From the NCBI RefSeq assembly GCF_042100115.1, contig NC_091276.1, positions 186,001 to 250,000 on the forward strand: a stretch of DNA of 64,000 nt, read 5' to 3'. The notes under the pieces were generated by a model. The model did no database searches. It worked only from the letters and a program-made list of their open reading frames with translations, and had not been told where the DNA came from. The position numbers and the translations under genes were made by a program. This document shows, one piece after another, positions 25,005 through 36,132 of this stretch. Numbering within the stretch: the first letter of the stretch is position 1; each line of letters begins with the position of its first letter. Origin of the DNA: Alternaria dauci. Taxonomy: Eukaryota > Ascomycota > Dothideomycetes > Pleosporales > Pleosporaceae.

Positions 25005-25560
25005 GCAATGAGAGCCCGGAAGAAGATGCTAGGGCAAGAGCACGAGGACACGCTGTGGAGTGTAGCTATAGTTAAGTTAGCATACAATCTCAGAGGCGGA
25101 TAGAATAATGCCGAGAAGCTATTTATGTAAGTAATAGAGACGAGCAAGATAAAGCTAGGAGCAGACTATCCTAACACGCTAACTAGTATAGCTAATCTAG
25201 CATTAATATATAGTAACTAAGGCTAATAGGATAAGGCTAAGAAGCTATTTATATAAGTAATAGAGACTCGTAAGATAAAGCTAGGAGTAGACTATCCCTC
25301 TACGCTAACTAGTATAAACAACCTAGCCTTTACGTAGAAAGTATAAGGTTAGAGTATAGAGGCTATTATCTTAATAAGCTAGTATATATAGCAGCGTTAG
25401 TAAGTGCTAAAGGCTAGCTACTCTAATCTTAGGTCCTCTTTAGTAGCCTTAGAATAGTAGGAAGTAGAGTAAGTAGACGCTAATCTAGAGCGCACGCTTA
25501 AGGACATACTATAAACTTAGAGTATATAAAAAGTCTAATTAGCGGCTTATAATATAGTAT
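25005..25560 (+). pseudogene. Second, inverted NLR TPR tail
   Basis: Starts with an undamaged stretch reading RARKKMLGQEHEDTLWS and a less damaged YNLRGR repeat. It then gives two further 42-codon TPRs (LGADYPNTLTS, LGVDYPSTLTS) with Gln codons turned to TAA/TAG, and ends with the same ANLERTLKDIL-like C-terminus as the left copy. There is no hydrolase or NB-ARC part on this side. It lies opposite to the NLR, so the two tails point at each other's outer flank. It is probably the product of an inverted duplication that kept only the 3' end. Confidence 0.82.
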
Positions 25561-25757
25561 ATCTTATACTTAAGACTAAGCCTATTACGTTGTTATTATA
25601 ATAGACCTATTTTACATGCGAGAGTGGCTTGTAATCAAGAGCTAGTGGACCTCGGTACTCTACGATTGGCTAAAACTAGCAAGGGGTACCCTGTGCCGAC
25701 AAGGGTCTGAAAGAAACGTCGATTGCGCAAAGGGTGAGGGCGGTTTTGCAAGGTACT
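25560..25757 (+). repeat. Inner inverted repeat, right copy of NLR 3' flank
   Basis: About 200 bp after the NLR C-terminus that match the reverse complement of 19580-19790. This copy keeps more CA/TG (for example GATTGGC and CTGTGCCGAC) than the left copy, so it approximates the ancestral sequence better. Confidence 0.8.
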
Positions 25758-25891
25758 GTATCATCCACTCTATCCCATGGTACTGCGATGACGCAGAACA
25801 GATGAGCCACTCACAGCTTCCGCAATACATTATATACCCACACTCCTAGGTACCTCATCACGAATGAGAGGTACTGCAAAAACAACTTGAC
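25758..25891 (-). repeat. Dispersed repeat family 1, copy C
   Basis: 134 bp matching the reverse complement of 30763-30896 without a net gap (pairing sum 56654). Similarity stops sharply at both ends. C and D flank the 5-kb segment with the NTPase gene in inverted orientation. Confidence 0.9.
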
Positions 25892-26834
25892 ACATCCACT
25901 AAGCAGCAGCATCAGCTTGCGCTAACAATATAGTCAATGGATGCTTCGAAGTGTGACTAAGCTTGTAGTACTAGTGCTTTGGAAATAGCTGGTTCCAGGA
26001 CATTTCGGCCTATCGGAGAGACTAAGCGTATGATCGTGCCCGTATTAGGGCCCATAGTGGAGATATTAATTTATCGTGTAGCTAAGGTATCTGGTTGCGC
26101 AAATGAATTGATATACACAGAACTAAACACGCATATCTTCATTAAAACGGCAGGCTTACTCAAGTTTCAAATGATCGCTGTTCGAGATTAAGACTAATCT
26201 ACTGTACGTACCTAGCTTCGACCCTTAGTGACCTCATGGAAACAACGGATAATTCCAGATACCATGCTGAGTATTGAAACCTAATATATCTGTCCTATGT
26301 AATTAGCAAATTGTTGTTGGGACCCCTTAATGCTGAAGTGGGGCAAGATTAGCTTTTCGATTAGATGTGTAGTACTGCGCTATTGGAGTATCATGGAAAG
26401 CCACGGTTACACAACAGCTTGTCGCACGCGTGTGTCAACACATGTTGTATCAATCGCCGATGGTGCACCATCCGAGCGATCCACGGACATCCGTCATACA
26501 GTTACTAGCTAATGCGGCTTCACCTCTGCGCATGGCCGCAAACACGGTTTTGCTCAATCCCACCTTCCGTACGTAGCTTAGCGCTAGGTGTTGTCTGCAA
26601 AACAGTCGACATGATTGGCCAGTAATCAATGAAATGATGACTGGACTCGAGCGAGCCTGCCTGCAATGGTGAAGCCGCAATCGCTAGCGGCTGTACAGAG
26701 AACCAAGTGACTTGTGGGCCACGTGTCATCGATGCAGAGACTCCAAATTAGAATTTTGGCATCCGTGACCTATAATCGCAATATAAATCGAACTTGTATT
26801 CGCCCATGGGGCCCAAATATGATATAGACCCTAA
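25892..26834. other. No recognisable gene
   Basis: Normal composition, only short frames (up to 76 codons) without known motifs. I see no repeat shared with other parts of the window here. Confidence 0.5.
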
Positions 26835-27280
26835 GAGAGTCAACAAATGCGTGGAGTATAGCTAGACTATGCGGCTGGAGATGAGACAACGGACAAAATA
26901 AGTCCAAGGAGTACGTCAGCTACCACTGATGCGTAGACGAAGTCAGCCCGCTGCAACACAGCTGGTGTGTGGACCTTGCGCAAAAGTGGCGTTCCTTTCT
27001 TTTTCTGTGCAACAGCTGAATGGCCCTACAGGTGAGACCGGTGTTCCCCCCCCCCCTCCATTTCGATTCTTCAAAGCTAGAATAAATACCTTTTTTGCTA
27101 CAAGTCTAGAACTACTTACAAAACACCGTGTTAATCCCCCGATGGCAGAACAGCAATCGACCGCGAGTTGCGCTGCATCGCTTTTCGACCACACTACGAC
27201 CGACGCGAGTTTCAACACCTCTACGCAAGCAGGGCTCCAAGCTTGGGTCTATTGGCACTATTGTCAGAAGGGATTCAGAT
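26835..27280 (+). repeat. NTPase-flanking inverted repeat, left copy (promoter plus first codons)
   Basis: Pairs with 29320-29785 in inverted orientation; GATGGCAGAA at 27141 matches TTCTGCCATC at 29451. It contains the upstream region and the first 40-odd codons of the NTPase gene. A C10 run at about 27047-27056 exists only in this copy. Confidence 0.85.
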
Positions 27281-29232
27281 ACGACGGGACATTTAAAAGT
27301 CTGGCAGGGCTGAAGGAGCATTTGTTTGCTTTGAACAAAGAGCCTTCAAGAACAAAAATTAACAAAACAATTAAACAGTAAGCATGTCCTGCACCTGATG
27401 CTTTTTCCGTGCGATTCTGTCTTAGGTTCACTTTGATGGTGAATGATAGTCAGCTCGTACGTTGTCCCACTGTGACATCTGACACCAAGCAGACTTGTTT
27501 CCCCACAGCATCCATACAGTCTGGTCCAAGCGGATAAGAAAGACGTCTCAATAGATGAAATGGCAGCCAAAGACACGAATTTTCTGCGCTCGCAACCGGG
27601 TGAAAGTGTACCAAGGGTTAAAAGAGTAAAGCCACGATCGGCTTTCTCACCTGTGTCGTACAACTCGCGGTTCGCTCCTGCTCGAAGTCCGGCGGGGGGC
27701 AAATATGAATTATCTGCCCCCAGTATCAAGCATTACGGTTCTTCTAGTACCGGATGGTCCGGTTCCCCTGCAACAGATCGAGGTGAATACTTTGGCGAAG
27801 ACAGCGTGGCATCCATTCACGGTGATCTCAGCGACACGGACCTTCTTATATCGAACGATAGTGAAGACGATGAGATTGGGGGCGTTCATACCGATGAAAG
27901 GACTACCCAGATTCGGCACGCGCCTTTGGTGGGTGCGGACATCGTCTTTCACGATACTCAAGATCTTCTCCCACAATACGGGCTCATCGGACTGCATAAT
28001 GAAGCGAAGGATACAAGATCCAAGCTCTTTCTAAACACTAATATTCCGTTCTCTATGTTTCTCTGCGGAGTCCAGGGAAGCGGCAAGTCCCATACAACGT
28101 CCTGCATTCTTGAGAATTCTCTGTTGCCCTCTAGATATCTCGGCGAGCTCAAGAATCTACTCTCCGCACTAGTGTTTAGTTACGGTCACTTCAGTGGTGA
28201 CGGCACTGGTTTCAGCATTAGTGAAGCCGCGTTCTTGGCTTCCCCTGAACCTGGATTACCTGGTGCAGCCTATATTAAAAGGGTCTATGTATTGGTTTCG
28301 CCATCGAATTACGTGCGCATCTCGAAGCTATATCTACGGCTTCCCAACGTTTCAGTCACCCCATTCAGGATAAAGCCTCGGAATCTCGACATCACTACTA
28401 TGCTTAAATTGATGAACGCTAGTGAGTCAGAAGAGACGCCCCTCTACATGGCATAAGTCATGCAGATACTTCGGAATATGTTGACAGCAGGCGGACCGTT
28501 CGATTACAAAGTGTTCAAACTGAATCTGAAAAAGCAGGATTTTAACCCTGCGTAAACCAATATGCTAAATATGCGTTTAAGTTTACTCGAGTCATTTTTG
28601 GACATGAAAGACACCTGTCCTGAGCCGCAGTTCTTGCCTGGTGAGATAACAATTATGGACATGTCCTGCCCCTTTGTTGATGCCAACACGGCGTGTATCC
28701 TTTTTGAGATCGGGCTTCAGTAATACCTCTAGTCTATAAGTACTGGTAAGATGATTGTATTAGACGAGGCGCACAAGGTACTATACTATGCAATGTTTTG
28801 AAGCCTGCTCTTTCCGCTAACGCTAATCAGTATATGCTTAAGATACCCGGAGCAAAGTCGTTGAACGAAACACTTCTCTAGATTATCCGCCTCTAGCGGC
28901 ACCACGGCGCCCGGGTCATCGTCTCGACATAAGAACCCACCCTCTTGACCGATCTTATCGCTCTTTGTTCCGTTACAGTCATCTACCGCTTCTCTAGCCT
29001 AGAATGGTTCTCGGCTATCAGGCGTCATATCCCTATCATGGATGAAAACCGTGATGATCTTATGCGAAGAATCGAAAGCTTGAAGACTAGAAGAGCGATA
29101 ATATACTCGCCTAGTGCGGTCCTTAGTCTTGATGAGTATAAGAGATTAGTCACGGGTACAAGTAGGATGATCAACGTCCGGGTCAGGAGGAGGCTTACGA
29201 GTGACGGAGGACAGTCTGTACTAGCAGTCTAG
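27142..29232 (+). pseudogene. HerA/FtsK-like P-loop NTPase, seven RIP-type stops
   Basis: Starts at ATG 27142 (MAEQQSTASCAASLFDHTTT). Intron 27378-27519 joins exon 1 in phase to the next exon, and intron 28778-28830 splits the Walker B region. The protein of about 635 codons has a Walker A FLCGVQGSGKSHTT (about 28057), a Walker B MIVLDEAHK (28751-28777) and a downstream VIVST.EPTLLTDLI motif like the HerA/FtsK-type sensor loop. The frame is otherwise unbroken but has stops at 28454, 28553, 28721, 28730, 28879, 28894 and 28930. All sit where Gln is expected (CAA/CAG to TAA/TAG). It ends at TAG 29230-29232. Role in fungi unknown; DNA-pumping ATPase likeness is inference. Confidence 0.85.
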
Positions 29233-29319
29233 GAATATTGCTTACGAACTAGCCTGAAAAGCTGCGCATTTTGTGTTCACTTCGTGCAGAAAACGATATA
29301 CTTGCTTCCTGCCTCATTA

Positions 29320-29785
29320 AATCGGCACCCCCTCTAGCAAGAGTGCTAATAGATCTAAGCTTAGAGCCCTACTTGCGTAGAGATGTCAAAACTCGCGTTA
29401 ATTGTAGTGTAGTTGAAAGGCGATGCAGCGCAACTCGCGGTCGGTTGCTGTTCTGCCATCGGGAGATCAACGCTGTATTTGTTAAGCATTTCTTAATTAG
29501 TAGTAAAAAGGTGTGCTCCTAATTGTTAAAGAAAGAGGATCAGCTGAAAAACCAATTATGCCTCTATGAACATTCAGCAACTACACAAAAGAAATTCCAC
29601 TTTTGCGTAAGGTCTATCCAGCCATATCAGATCAGGATCTAAGTTGTTTAATATCTCATGTTGCGGGGTTAGTTTCTTCTACGCATCGGCAGTAGCTGAC
29701 GTACTCCTTAGACCTACCGTGTCCGATGTCTCGACCCCCTATAGCATAATCCAGCTGTAATTTATACTTTTGTTGACTCCCGAGC
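29320..29785 (-). repeat. NTPase-flanking inverted repeat, right copy
   Basis: Inverted copy of the NTPase upstream region and first exon (ATG at 29458-29456, minus strand). Its coding part has further C-to-T changes creating stops. It lies only about 90 bp after the NTPase stop, so the gene is bracketed by two opposing copies of its own 5' end. Confidence 0.85.
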
Positions 29786-30762
29786 TTTGTGGTTCGAATT
29801 TCTAGCGATTCAAAACGAGTGCTTGCAAAGAGAATATATCGACGGAAGCGGATCTAATTAGCAACTGTGAGTGGATTCAGCTATTAGCACATATTTGCGC
29901 AGATGGCTTGCCAGATGTCTAGGAGGTGATTCGCATGAGAGGCGATGCTGTTCAGCCTAGGGGCTCATGGATGCGGAACTTGGCAAACACTGCCGGGTGG
30001 TAACTATGTTGACGCTTATTTGAGTTGTGACCGTTGTACTCAAAGGGGGTAACTTATCTATGCTCCGTCGTTGCTGCTTGCATTGATATGCCGCGGCTAC
30101 AATCATCCGGAGCTTTGTTTCATCGTTTTCCTCTATTGTTCGCGAGACTTCGTACCCACAAGGCGTTTCCGTATGAATGCAAGCGTCTGAACATCGCGAC
30201 GAATGCTCAGACGATGCTGAAGACTCACTAACAGGACTTCGGACTATCTGAAGACGCTAATCAGTACTAGTATACTGCCCTGTGTAGGAATGCTAGGGGT
30301 TATAGAGTAATGCTAATCTTTCGGTTTAGCACGTGAGCATATTGGTAGGAGCAAGCGCTGAGGATGCGTACGGATTACAACAAGATTCATGTCCCTTGCG
30401 ACCCGTGCACGGGAGACGCGTTTGTTATTCGAAGCACTGACCCTACGCGGCTAAGGCCTACAAGCCCGCCGCCGCAGAGCGTCATTCGCGTGTCTGCTCG
30501 AGGAGTGTTGCGCGCTGACAAAGTCTAGATCGCGACGTGACAGTACAAGTCACGAAGTTGATGGCGATCGCTCTACGGAGCCTGTTTGAGGTGTCGTGAT
30601 CTTAGGGTAAGTCATCGTCTTGTTATGACAGCGACAAAGATTGTCGCAGGTTTTATAGAGGGACACAGCTTCTCTTGTGCAAAAAGGCTGGGTTATTAAG
30701 GCTACTCATAGCGACTGTCACATGTCACGCGCCACTTGCCAATAGAACATGTTAGAGATAGG
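29786..30762. other. No recognisable gene
   Basis: Normal composition. The longest plus-strand frame is 65 codons and has no motif. Nothing further seen. Confidence 0.5.
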
Positions 30763-30896
30763 GTCAAGTTGTTTTTGCAGTACTTCTCATTCGTGACGAG
30801 GTACCTGGGAGTATGGGTATATGATGTATTGCGGAAGTTGTGAGTGGCTCATCTGTTCTGCGTCATCGCTGTACCATGGGATGAAGTGGATGATAC
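30763..30896 (+). repeat. Dispersed repeat family 1, copy D
   Basis: Inverted partner of copy C. Directly after it, 30893-30975 matches the reverse complement of 19485-19566, a segment with a TATA-like GAATATAAG, which then runs into a short ORF at 30991. Confidence 0.9.
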
Positions 30897-30990
30897 CAAA
30901 GTATCAACGCACACTGGGATATGAGTCAAAGAGGGGAGTGAATATAAGAGCAGACTGCAGCGTCTTCGTTGCTTGCACAACTCAAACATC

Positions 30991-31119
30991 ATGGTGCTCC
31001 CTAGGAACGCCCTCTCGACCGGACTCCCAATCGATGCCACCATCCGAAGCAACATTGTACCTGCCAACACCGACAAGGACTTGGCCAAAGCAGCGAGGCT
31101 GGAAGCCGACTATTGGTAG
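30991..31119 (+). CDS. Short ORF of 42 codons behind a repeated promoter-like segment
   Basis: ATG 30991 to TAG 31117-31119. The product starts MVLPRNALSTGLPIDATI and ends KAARLEADYW. It begins 50 bp after a TATA-like motif (about 30940) inside a segment that also occurs, inverted, at 19485-19566. The stop overlaps a GGTAGAG that could serve as a 5' splice site, so this may be the first exon of a longer gene. Weak evidence; codon usage looks gene-like. Confidence 0.25.
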   Translation: MVLPRNALSTGLPIDATIRSNIVPANTDKDLAKAARLEADYW

Positions 31120-31300
31120 AGATAGGGCGTTCGCTTACTGGAGGCGAGGAACTGTTGGGTCGGTGGAACAAAGGACACATTGCACGTGTGCTTGTTGGTT
31201 ATCGCTACGAATCTGCAATGAACAACTCTACCCTGTTTCAGTCTTGGGAGCCCAGTGACAAAAGGCGTACCCCCCCAAGTCCCTATTGACCCAGATGCCG

Positions 31301-32503
31301 TTAAATAAACTCGATATAATGCAAGAACGTCTGCTTGCCACCATGGCATGCTCCACTCTCTAAATGTTGGGCTAACCCACTCAGAGTTGTAAACTGCTTT
31401 CCCTTTCCTTGCTTTGTCTCGGCCCTGCTAGAGTCCATTGGAAGGAGGTTACTCGGGCAATGGTAGACCTTATCGCAGTGTGCTAGAGAGAGCACATGCT
31501 GCCGAAGAGCCTGCATTGTAGCAAAGGCTTTGCGCTTCCTTGGACAACGGGGACAACGGAATTCAGACTCAATCTTGTCGATCACGCGTCTCCTTCCGAG
31601 CGAGGGAAGGCCCTCCTTAAGCAGCGACCGATTAACCAAACTACCCTCTACACTCCCCTAAGAGTGCGTGGGAGTGATTAGTGACCAGCCATCTGAGCTA
31701 TCGAGAGACGCTGTCGGCGTTCCGGGACCAGGAGATAGACTATGTGCTGAGAGGTGGGTAGAGCTCAAAGGCGCGAGTGATGGGATAGTGTAAATCGTGT
31801 GATCCTTGTCGTACAGCTGAACGATGTCGTAGATGTCATTTCGGTCCATATCTGAGCAGCACTTTCCACTTTCCAGATGGTGTAGCAGAGCCGACGGCGC
31901 ACTGAACTCTCCTCTGCATCCCTCTCCCACAGGACAACGAAGAAAACTGAGTGGCTTGTGCTTTACTGACTCACAATGTTGTTGGAGAGACTGGAAGGAT
32001 GGAAAGGTTCGCCGACATCTCTTGCACGCCTGATCATTCGCACTCGCGGCAGTGGCTTGTTCAGCCTTTCTTGCGTTGCCGTGGGGCTTTTGCTGCAAAG
32101 GCTTCTGATGCGCACGACTCGCCATGTGTGCGTTTAAGGCATGGATATCTTTGAAAGAGATGTCACAGTTGCAACACTGGTATTTGGACGCATGGAGTTC
32201 TACTTCGTGGTGAATCCTCCAAGCACTCTGGCTTTCGAAGAGGAGGTCGCATTCTGAACAGAAACAGTGTCTCGTAGCGATGCGGTGGTCTTCAAGGATA
32301 TCTAGGCGCTCACAGGGCTTGCCACAATAACCGCAATTGCGAATGACGAAGTCGTACTGGACCACTAGAGGATGTCTGCAACTATCTCTGCAAACATGTG
32401 AAGAAAAGTGCCCTCGCGCCCTTCGATGTTCTTCTAGATCTATCGCATGCGTATAGGTGCGGCCACAGAAACATTCAAGAAGATTAGCTGAGCGAAGGGT
32501 CAT
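31301..32503 (-). pseudogene. C2H2 zinc-finger protein with one in-frame TAG
   Basis: The start is taken at ATG 32503 (MTLRSANLLECFCGRTY); the frame stays open upstream to 32617 but only with a GTG. About six C2H2-type fingers follow (for example CGYCGKPC...H..ATRH, CCNCDISF...H..SRAH, CKRCRRTF...H..SVKH) and a Cys-ended RCPVGEGCRGEF unit. After a Ser/Pro-rich linker a TAG at 31658-31660 interrupts the frame. The same frame then gives two more fingers (CPRCPRKRKAF...H..SLAH and a QFTTLSGLAQHLESGAC unit) and ends at 31301. This two-part arrangement is typical of a fungal C2H2 family of unknown targets, so the TAG is probably a secondary nonsense mutation. If translated, the first 281 residues alone could still fold. 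Confidence 0.75.
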
Positions 32504-32858
32504 CTCGATGGCGGGTGAATCAGTTACAGTCAGGCGTAATGAAAAAGACAGTGAATGACGAGAAGAGGAATGGGAAAAACGACGACTAAATAGTTGTGAG
32601 TCTTTTGTCTGCTCCACGAGCTTGTTTGTTATGGCGTTGGGGGCACCAAATACTAACCCCGCTCTAGGAACGAATGAGAGCTTCCTTATCCACCAATACT
32701 ATTAGACCACGAGAGTAAGGGCTGATAGGGCCGAGTTAACGTTAGCCCAGAAGCTTATCAGCAAGTTAAGTCCACTCCGGTCCGAACTTTGTCTGTGCAT
32801 CTACCCCGCACCACGTTGATAGCGCAGGGGCGAATCAAACCAGCAGATATCATGTGAA

Positions 32859-32921
32859 TGGATGGAGATGCGCCTTTGAGCCTGCTGGGGTCGGAAGTTT
32901 GTAGGGCAACGACCATTGGTT
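32859..32921 (+). repeat. Dispersed repeat family 2, copy 2, with 12-bp direct flanks
   Basis: Member of the family at 18608-18674 and 38981-39048. It is bordered by perfect direct repeats GATATCATGTGA at 32846-32857 and 32922-32933, which look like a target-site duplication around a 64-bp insertion. Confidence 0.8.
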
Positions 32922-33033
32922 GATATCATGTGAGATGAGAGTGATCACGGAAGCTAGGCCAATTAACTTACTCAACCATGTTTTCATTCAGAATCAGCTA
33001 ACTTGAACACAGCAGCGATCGCAAGAAGAGGAT

Positions 33034-33091
33034 CGATTTGATGGACGTGCTGGTAATTAAACGCGAGCACAACGCTGTTGAGTTACACTGT
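33034..33091 (+). repeat. 58-bp direct copy of the F-box gene 3' part
   Basis: Matches 34723-34780 in the same orientation with a single A/G difference. It is a detached piece of the 3' coding part of the F-box gene, 1.7 kb upstream of the original. Confidence 0.9.
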
Positions 33092-33788
33092 ATTTTTTCG
33101 CGGTGAAGTGTATTTCCCAAACACTTTGTTTCACTATATGCAGCTATATATATATTCTTTTGATTGGGTGATTGAAACCAAAGCCATGAATCCAATGCGT
33201 CTTGTCAGCCTTGCGATCTAATCAGATGGATTAGTTGTCGGGCAAGAAGAGGATAGTATCAACAAAAAGCGTAAGAAGCGAAGTAAGTCTCTTGATCCAT
33301 AAGAGCCCCAAGAGCGTCACAGTAGAGCCGTACGTTGGCCATTGAAGGAAATTAAAGACGCGTGCTTGGGGGTTCGTGAAAGAGAGCGAGGAGAGGGAAC
33401 TAACTACAACTACAAAAGCTGAGAAAGCCGCGCCTAAGAAGGCTATACTCCCATGCATTTGCAGCTTCCGCTTTTTGCAGGGCGTTCAGATGTCATCCTA
33501 CGCTTGCGTCTGTCTCAATTAACACATGCTTTACCTTGGCCGCTCTAGCTTTTTTAAGCATGATTACCCAATGATAGGTCTGTACTCGTCAGCGGTTAGA
33601 TCCAAGACCCGTGCCGCAGCCACACGTCTAGCCGACCACCCTCAATATCAGCACGGATGTATTATATTAGTTGAAGTAGACCTGACCTTTGCCTACGAGA
33701 TTGTTTCTTATAAATTAAGTACTGGGCATGTCACCTACGTCTTTCCATCCGCAAATTCACCACTTCTGTTTCCACATTTGTATCGATC
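33092..33788. other. Upstream region of the F-box gene
   Basis: Only short frames; one of 126 codons (33526-33906) overlaps the start of the F-box gene in another frame and is a shadow. No further motif seen. Confidence 0.4.
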
Positions 33789-34876
33789 ATGTCCGGCCAC
33801 CCGGCATCAAGGAAAAGCATTACCGCCTCTACTGAAAAGTATCCTCGCTTTTCACCATGGGATTATAATTGCGTGGAAGAGTTGCCCACAACGCTCACAT
33901 GGATGAAAGTCAACGCTCCTAATGCTCGCGAGGTTTTTCGCTGGGACGGATATCAGAAGTGCGACATCGTTACCATTCAGACTACGGGGTGTTTCGAATA
34001 TGGTCTGATAGTGCGCGCCTTCGACGACGATGAACAGGGCATCCAATGCGTTATAGCTTGGATTCATACCAGGCAGAGCGCCAAAAGACTATCCTTCCAT
34101 TCTTGGCCTTCCGGTACGAAGTATTTATTCAGCAACCACTTCCAGCTCATCGATTCCAAGTGCTTTGTCAGACTTGCTCCCTTGAGAGTCCGGAACGCCC
34201 TTTCCGGAGTCAACTACGATCGGGGACTCGATTTTAGCTCCAGGAAGCTCGTCAAATTCAAAAGTACCGACAACTGCATCGTCGAAGCTCGGAGATCTAT
34301 GGCACTACCATTCATGAGATTACCAAACGAATTAAAGGATATGGTGTTCTTGTACATAATGAACAGTGGAGACGGTAAAGACGGTGAACCAGACCCATTG
34401 TCATCTTGGGGTCTCCGAAATGCTTCTAAGGAGCTTCGATCGAGTTATGACAACGCTTGTCGGCGACAAGACAATTGTCTGGCACGTTAATCCTTACAAA
34501 ATCGTTAGAATGAGCTCGCAAAATCCTTTCGACAGGTCGTCTGCACATAGGATAACTTTGGGAAAAACTGGCAGTGGCCAGACGTGCGGACACCGGCTCA
34601 CAAACCTCAGTAGAAGATGTGCTTGTGAGGACACACCTCGGCTTCTACGAGCAGCAGTGGAGCGAGCTGATAGAGTTAGGCGATTTGGCTAATGTGGGTT
34701 TACGGGTAGATCTCAAATGTACCGATTTGATGGACGTGCTGGTAGTTAAACGCGAGCACAACGCTGTTGAGTTACACTGTGGATCTCAAATGTACTCCCT
34801 CTATATCATAATAACTTTGCCACCATATCTACACCACACAAGTTACTATTTGAGATTTGTGCTACCATACCTCTAG
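33789..34876 (+). pseudogene. F-box/BAH-like protein with frameshifts
   Basis: The frame from ATG 33789 is open for 233 codons. The N-terminal part (CDIVTIQ, CVIAWIHTRQ, a WPSGTKYLFSNHFQLI segment) resembles the BAH-like domain of fungal proteins. It is followed by a short F-box-like LPNELKDMVFLYI (about 34320-34357). The frame ends at 34490, but the sequence continues in a second frame (VGDKTIVWHVNPYKIV, 34455-34590) and a third (VLVRTHLGFYEQQWSELIEL, about 34615-34690), then to 34876. Two frameshifts, or poorly defined introns, are needed to connect them. The pieces are co-linear and non-overlapping, so I read this as one broken gene. Partner proteins unknown. Confidence 0.55.
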
Positions 34877-36120
34877 CCTACCGGGGCAGAGCGGTTTGGC
34901 ACAAGGTCGAGGCTGCCATGATACCGTAGAGGCGGGCGGAAGCCTCAGCAACTCGATTAAAACTTTGGCCGACGCCTCTACTAGAAATCAGCTGCATCTT
35001 GATGTGGGGAGTCCAATCTCCTTACGATCTTTCTCCTGCGAGAACTTGGAGTTTGAGACTGATCTCTGCGTCTCTAGGATGGTTTTCAGTTGCGGACAGC
35101 AGAGACGCCGCCAACGTCGATACTAGCTCGACACTTTCTTCTCTTCTTCCAACATCGCTTAGCGATCTAACCTGCATCATGTACAGCGATGCAGAAACAG
35201 AAGAGACAGCTGGGATGAGTGTGCTGAAATAGCGAAGGTAGTTGTAGCGAGGAAAATGATCACTGCAAATTTGGCCTGAAGTGCATTCATAAGTTATGGG
35301 CAGGGCTTTTTATGAGACTAGGGATTTGTAACTTAACTTAGGTCTTTCGAGACTGCGTTTCTGGAAGTAAACATAAGTGTGGATAGGCTAGGGTCAGAAC
35401 GAAAGTAAACGAAACTCAACTGGGAAAAGAGCCACCTTCTGCATAGGGTTTCATGAGTGCAATAAAATCACCGAACTACGATGCTTATGGCAGGCGAATC
35501 AGTTTGTTCTTACTCAGACTGCCAAAGAATACACACTATCTAACAGTGAAACACGGAAGTAGGGTGCTGGCCAAAGAGGACTAGCGTGACAAGCACGAGA
35601 GGAAAAATGTCTGATGCTCGCTACGCTAGTCTCGAAACGGCGCTAGCCGAACCGTACCAGGCAGCATGTTTTGCTATGTCGTAAACATTCCCACTCAGAG
35701 CATCAAGGCTGCGGGAAGCATGGAAATAGCCATGACGAGCAGAGTCTTGTACATCAGTATCCCCCTTGCCTTATCTTTCTAGCTCGATGTGGCGGAGAAA
35801 GGAACGCTGGGCTCGGTAGGCGCGGAGAAGTTTCGGGTTGTATTGGTCCTGTTATCCTAGAAGGGCAATGGCAGGCGGAGAGACGGGCTGGTTGGGAACA
35901 GAAGAGGTTGCGAGCCTGTCGCATCCGCTGTATCCAGTACGCTCGTAACAGTAATTGTCGTCGTCTTGCAGATCTCGCTAGTAGTAGTGTTTGCAGCACT
36001 AGCGTTACCCTCTCGTTGCTCGAACGACGCAGTTGACAACCCGACGAGTACTAAGAAGTGCAAGGATTTTATTGCAGAAGGCTGCGTCTTTACAAACGAT
36101 ACCCGGAATGCTCTTCTAAT
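34877..36120. other. No clear gene
   Basis: Several overlapping frames of 70-120 codons exist on both strands, none with a recognisable motif or signal peptide. No repeat with other parts of the window noticed. Confidence 0.4.
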
Positions 36121-36132
36121 ACTATACGGTAA

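Noticed and set aside
26929..27141. Starting the NTPase at the upstream ATG 26929.
   Set aside because: This part lies in the repeated upstream region, includes a C10 run likely to vary in length, and the inverted copy keeps the ATG at 27142 but not this frame.
25758..30896. Copies C and D as terminal inverted repeats of one 5.1-kb transposon.
   Set aside because: No transposase seen, no target-site duplication noticed, and copies A and B of the same family flank a different segment; rearrangement of a dispersed repeat is as likely.
30821..31258. A 145-codon plus-strand frame.
   Set aside because: It begins inside dispersed repeat copy D, crosses the promoter-like segment and has no recognisable motif.
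32504..32617. Extending the C2H2 gene upstream to 32617.
   Set aside because: The extension starts with GTG, which is not a usual start in fungi, and the added residues are low-complexity Ser-rich.
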